In this document: positions 40,584 through 40,704 of the stretch, piece by piece
How positions within the stretch are numbered: the first letter of the stretch is position 1
How the letters are laid out: the number at the start of each line of letters is the position of its first letter
NCBI GenBank assembly: GCA_964389305.1
Contig: CAYMEK010000039.1
Span: forward strand, 1 to 40,704
Direction of reading: 5' to 3'
Length of the DNA stretch: 40,704 bases
From: CAYMEK01 sp964389305
Lineage (GTDB): Bacteria > Spirochaetota > Spirochaetia > SZUA-6 > DRHE01
Notes under the pieces: model-generated
Databases searched by the model: none
What the model was told of the DNA's origin: nothing
Seen by the model: only the letters and a program-made list of their open reading frames with translations
Made by a program: the position numbers and the translations under genes

Positions 40584-40704
40584 ATGGATGAGGCGAAGCA
40601 GTAGTGGTGGGGCGGCGGCCCGAATGTCTAAGCCTGACGATGTGGAAATGGCAAGTAGTTTTGAACACTTTCCGGTGTGAGCCAGGTTCTACACGGGCAG
40701 GGAT
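40584..40704. other. end of window, no supported gene
   Basis: About 120 bp. A possible 18-residue reading (40624-40680) lacks a ribosome-binding site and is not counted. Confidence 0.4.

Noticed and set aside
40624..40680. 18-codon frame near the end of the window
   Set aside because: No ribosome-binding site, too short, cut off from context.

Overview
The window looks like a 40.7 kb piece of a moderately high-GC spirochaete chromosome, probably free-living Spirochaetales. That assignment rests on gene content and order: ffh-rpsP-khpA-rimM-trmD-rplS followed by YlqG-like and YlqH-like genes and yraN; a single-domain PUR-family nucleic-acid-binding protein; a BAPKO_0422/DUF3996-like small outer-membrane barrel; a short SMC without an obvious hinge; and a 29-residue AURKAIP1/COX24-type basic peptide. 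No rRNA, CRISPR array, insertion sequence or phage gene was seen. The assignment is from memory of families; no search was run.

Layout. (1) 0-3.6 kb, minus strand: a FecBCD/BtuCDF-type metal or metal-chelate ABC importer with a co-operonic Fe-S protein, driven by a strong promoter whose start site is covered by a GTGTTAC-N13-GTAACAC inverted repeat. (2) 3.7-7.2 kb, plus strand: a frameshifted outer-membrane barrel gene, a CE7 acetyl esterase and the tRNA CCA-adding enzyme. (3) 7.2-9.1 kb, minus: rnc, acpP, rpmF, coaD. (4) 9.2-10.5 kb, plus: a lipoprotein and a HEAT-repeat exported protein, then a PadR regulator on minus. (5) 11.2-18.2 kb, minus: one long operon from ffh through the S16/RimM/TrmD/L19 cluster to flagellar-type paralogues, an HD-GYP protein and YraN. 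(6) 18.3-23.2 kb, minus: smc, a membrane-anchored protein and a TPR lipoprotein. (7) 23.3-24.6 kb: rnhB, the PUR protein, tRNA-Gly and an unknown gene. (8) 24.8-33.2 kb, minus: murC-yicC-cmk-rpoZ-miaA-(29 aa peptide)-flgH-like-dxs-glycerol-1-phosphate dehydrogenase. (9) 33.3-37.6 kb, plus: endonuclease IV, then a LacI regulator beside a glycosyltransferase/kinase cassette with matching palindromic operators at both ends. (10) 37.7-38.4 kb, minus: small barrel protein and tRNA-Glu. (11) 38.7-40.6 kb, plus: a visibly more AT-rich run of unfamiliar small genes: a tandem paralogue pair, an unknown protein, a free-standing MshEN-like (possibly c-di-GMP-binding) domain and a cysteine-rich small protein.

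Both tRNA genes lack an encoded CCA end, so they depend on the CCA-adding enzyme in this window. Several promoters have near-consensus TTGACA boxes with 17-bp spacers. At least two genes (the lipoprotein at 9200 and rnhB) have a -10 box so close to the ATG that their mRNAs should be leaderless or nearly so; ffh looks similar.

The best candidates for something undescribed are the small-gene cassette at 38.7-40.6 kb, the LacI-controlled glycosyltransferase/kinase cassette at 34.2-37.6 kb, and the possible nickel/cobalt-type control of the ABC importer.
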